NCBI RefSeq assembly: GCF_014356525.2
Contig: NC_052505.1
Coordinates: 55,102,808-55,166,807 of the forward strand
From: Nilaparvata lugens
Lineage: Eukaryota > Arthropoda > Insecta > Hemiptera > Delphacidae
Direction: 5' to 3'
Length of the DNA: 64,000 bases
The notes under the pieces are model-generated. The model was given only the letters and a program-made list of their open reading frames with translations, was not told the DNA's origin and did no database searches. Positions within the stretch are counted from its first letter, which is position 1; every line of letters starts with the position of its first letter. The position numbers and the translations under genes are program-made. Of this stretch, positions 63,338 through 64,000 are shown one piece after another.

Positions 63338-64000
63338 CCATCTCGCTTTTATATATATACATACTCTTTAGATACATACTCTTCTCGTCTACTATCTACC
63401 GACGGCTGTTGGATGGAGCAATGATTATAACAGCTGATTTTTATTTCTGTATGTGACCAGCTCACAAATCTTCTTCCTCAAGGATTACATGTAAACTTTG
63501 AAGGATCGTAGGAAAGAGTCCTCATGTCGGATTTTGAATTTGATAGGCCATGGACCTGGTCCTGAACATAACGTACACAACTTAAAAAATCATCGAATTC
63601 GGTACACACATAAAAAAGTTATTGAATGTCAAAATTTGAGGCCCGATTTTAATTTATATAGAAGATTATCAGAACTAATCTGGTCCAATATGAATCTATA
63701 GGACTCAATAGAGAGAATATTTTCATAAAATTTCAATCTTCAGTATTTGGGTATTACCAAGACATTTTCCTACAAACTCCCCGTTTTTTGGAACTATAGC
63801 TATTATACTTATTATATTGGTTAATGAGATAAATTATTTTTTTATCATCAATAATATTCTCATATTTCTTAGTATCAATTTAGATGAATGGTTACATTTG
63901 ACATCATCATCTTCTAATATATTCACCTCCTCCACAATTCTCCTCTTCTCCAGTTAGGTAAATTTCACATCACGTTTTAATCCACAGACACAGGAAAAAT

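Larger units (their letters stand above)
61184..63999. other. Right end: dispersed and simple repeats, no genes
   Basis: Contains a CTAGCTGGCCAGGCAAACTT motif near 61484 that I associate with a common insect repeat, the dispersed family copy (about 61838-62640), an inverted-repeat pair at 62690-62711 and 62867-62889, and (GTGA)n/(GTCA)n. Short open frames here show no motifs. Confidence 0.5.

Overview
The window looks like a transposon-dense stretch of an insect nuclear genome. AT-rich DNA, long (GT)n arrays, non-LTR retrotransposons (LINEs), an errantivirus with env, Polinton/adintovirus-like genes and a short (TTAGG)n run all fit an arthropod. Several dispersed repeats resemble ones I associate with hemipterans, especially planthoppers, but that is recall and not proof. 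I see no convincing ordinary host gene, no rRNA or tRNA gene and no CRISPR array. Nearly every protein-coding signal belongs to a mobile element or an endogenised virus-like element.

Left part (1-6 kb): a LINE endonuclease fragment runs off the left edge, followed by two AT-rich tandem arrays and a 5'-truncated Jockey-like LINE (minus strand) with an uninterrupted 895-aa ORF2.

6-18 kb: a degraded Polinton/Maverick (adintovirus-like) element. A protein-primed type B DNA polymerase (minus strand, several stops and frameshifts) is divergent from an intact gene for a BIR (IAP-type) protein. Next comes a compact plus-strand virion cluster: PLA2-domain protein, adenain-like protease, minor capsid, small basic protein, double-jelly-roll major capsid, then several small genes including a second BIR-like fragment. 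The cluster ends in a conserved 113-aa ORF and a tandem-repeat tail. I found no integrase or packaging ATPase. A second, divergent set of capsid genes lies at 19.7-22 kb, and a different broken PolB at 44.6-48.3 kb, so at least two and probably three Polinton-type lineages are present.

18.5-37 kb: LINE remnants, a hAT transposase fragment, a possible SINE, and a long (GT)n array. A nearly complete CR1-like LINE (about 27.3-33.1 kb, minus strand) has an ORF1 region joining a FLYWCH zinc finger, a Ulp1/C48-type protease and an SGNH hydrolase. This LINE sits inside a second copy of the Polinton right-end segment: its flanks at 27.29-27.34 and 33.13-34.15 kb match 17.25-18.45 kb. A second LINE (ORF1 plus endonuclease) follows at 34.2-37.1 kb.

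37-64 kb: two unassigned ORFs with splice-acceptor-like starts, a second (GT)n array, an 852-bp hAT-like element with perfect 8-bp target duplications, a 135-bp palindromic MITE, and the second PolB. Then comes a Ty3/gypsy errantivirus (48.7-56.7 kb) whose pol is interrupted by a PIF/Harbinger-like element and a LINE fragment, yet whose env ORF is open throughout. The right end has a mariner-like remnant, a 5'-truncated LINE with a perfect 15-bp target duplication, and dispersed and microsatellite repeats. The overall picture is a nest of repeated insertions with few functional survivors. The best candidates for retained function are the BIR gene, the FLYWCH/Ulp1/SGNH ORFs, the errantivirus env and the duplicated 113-aa ORF.
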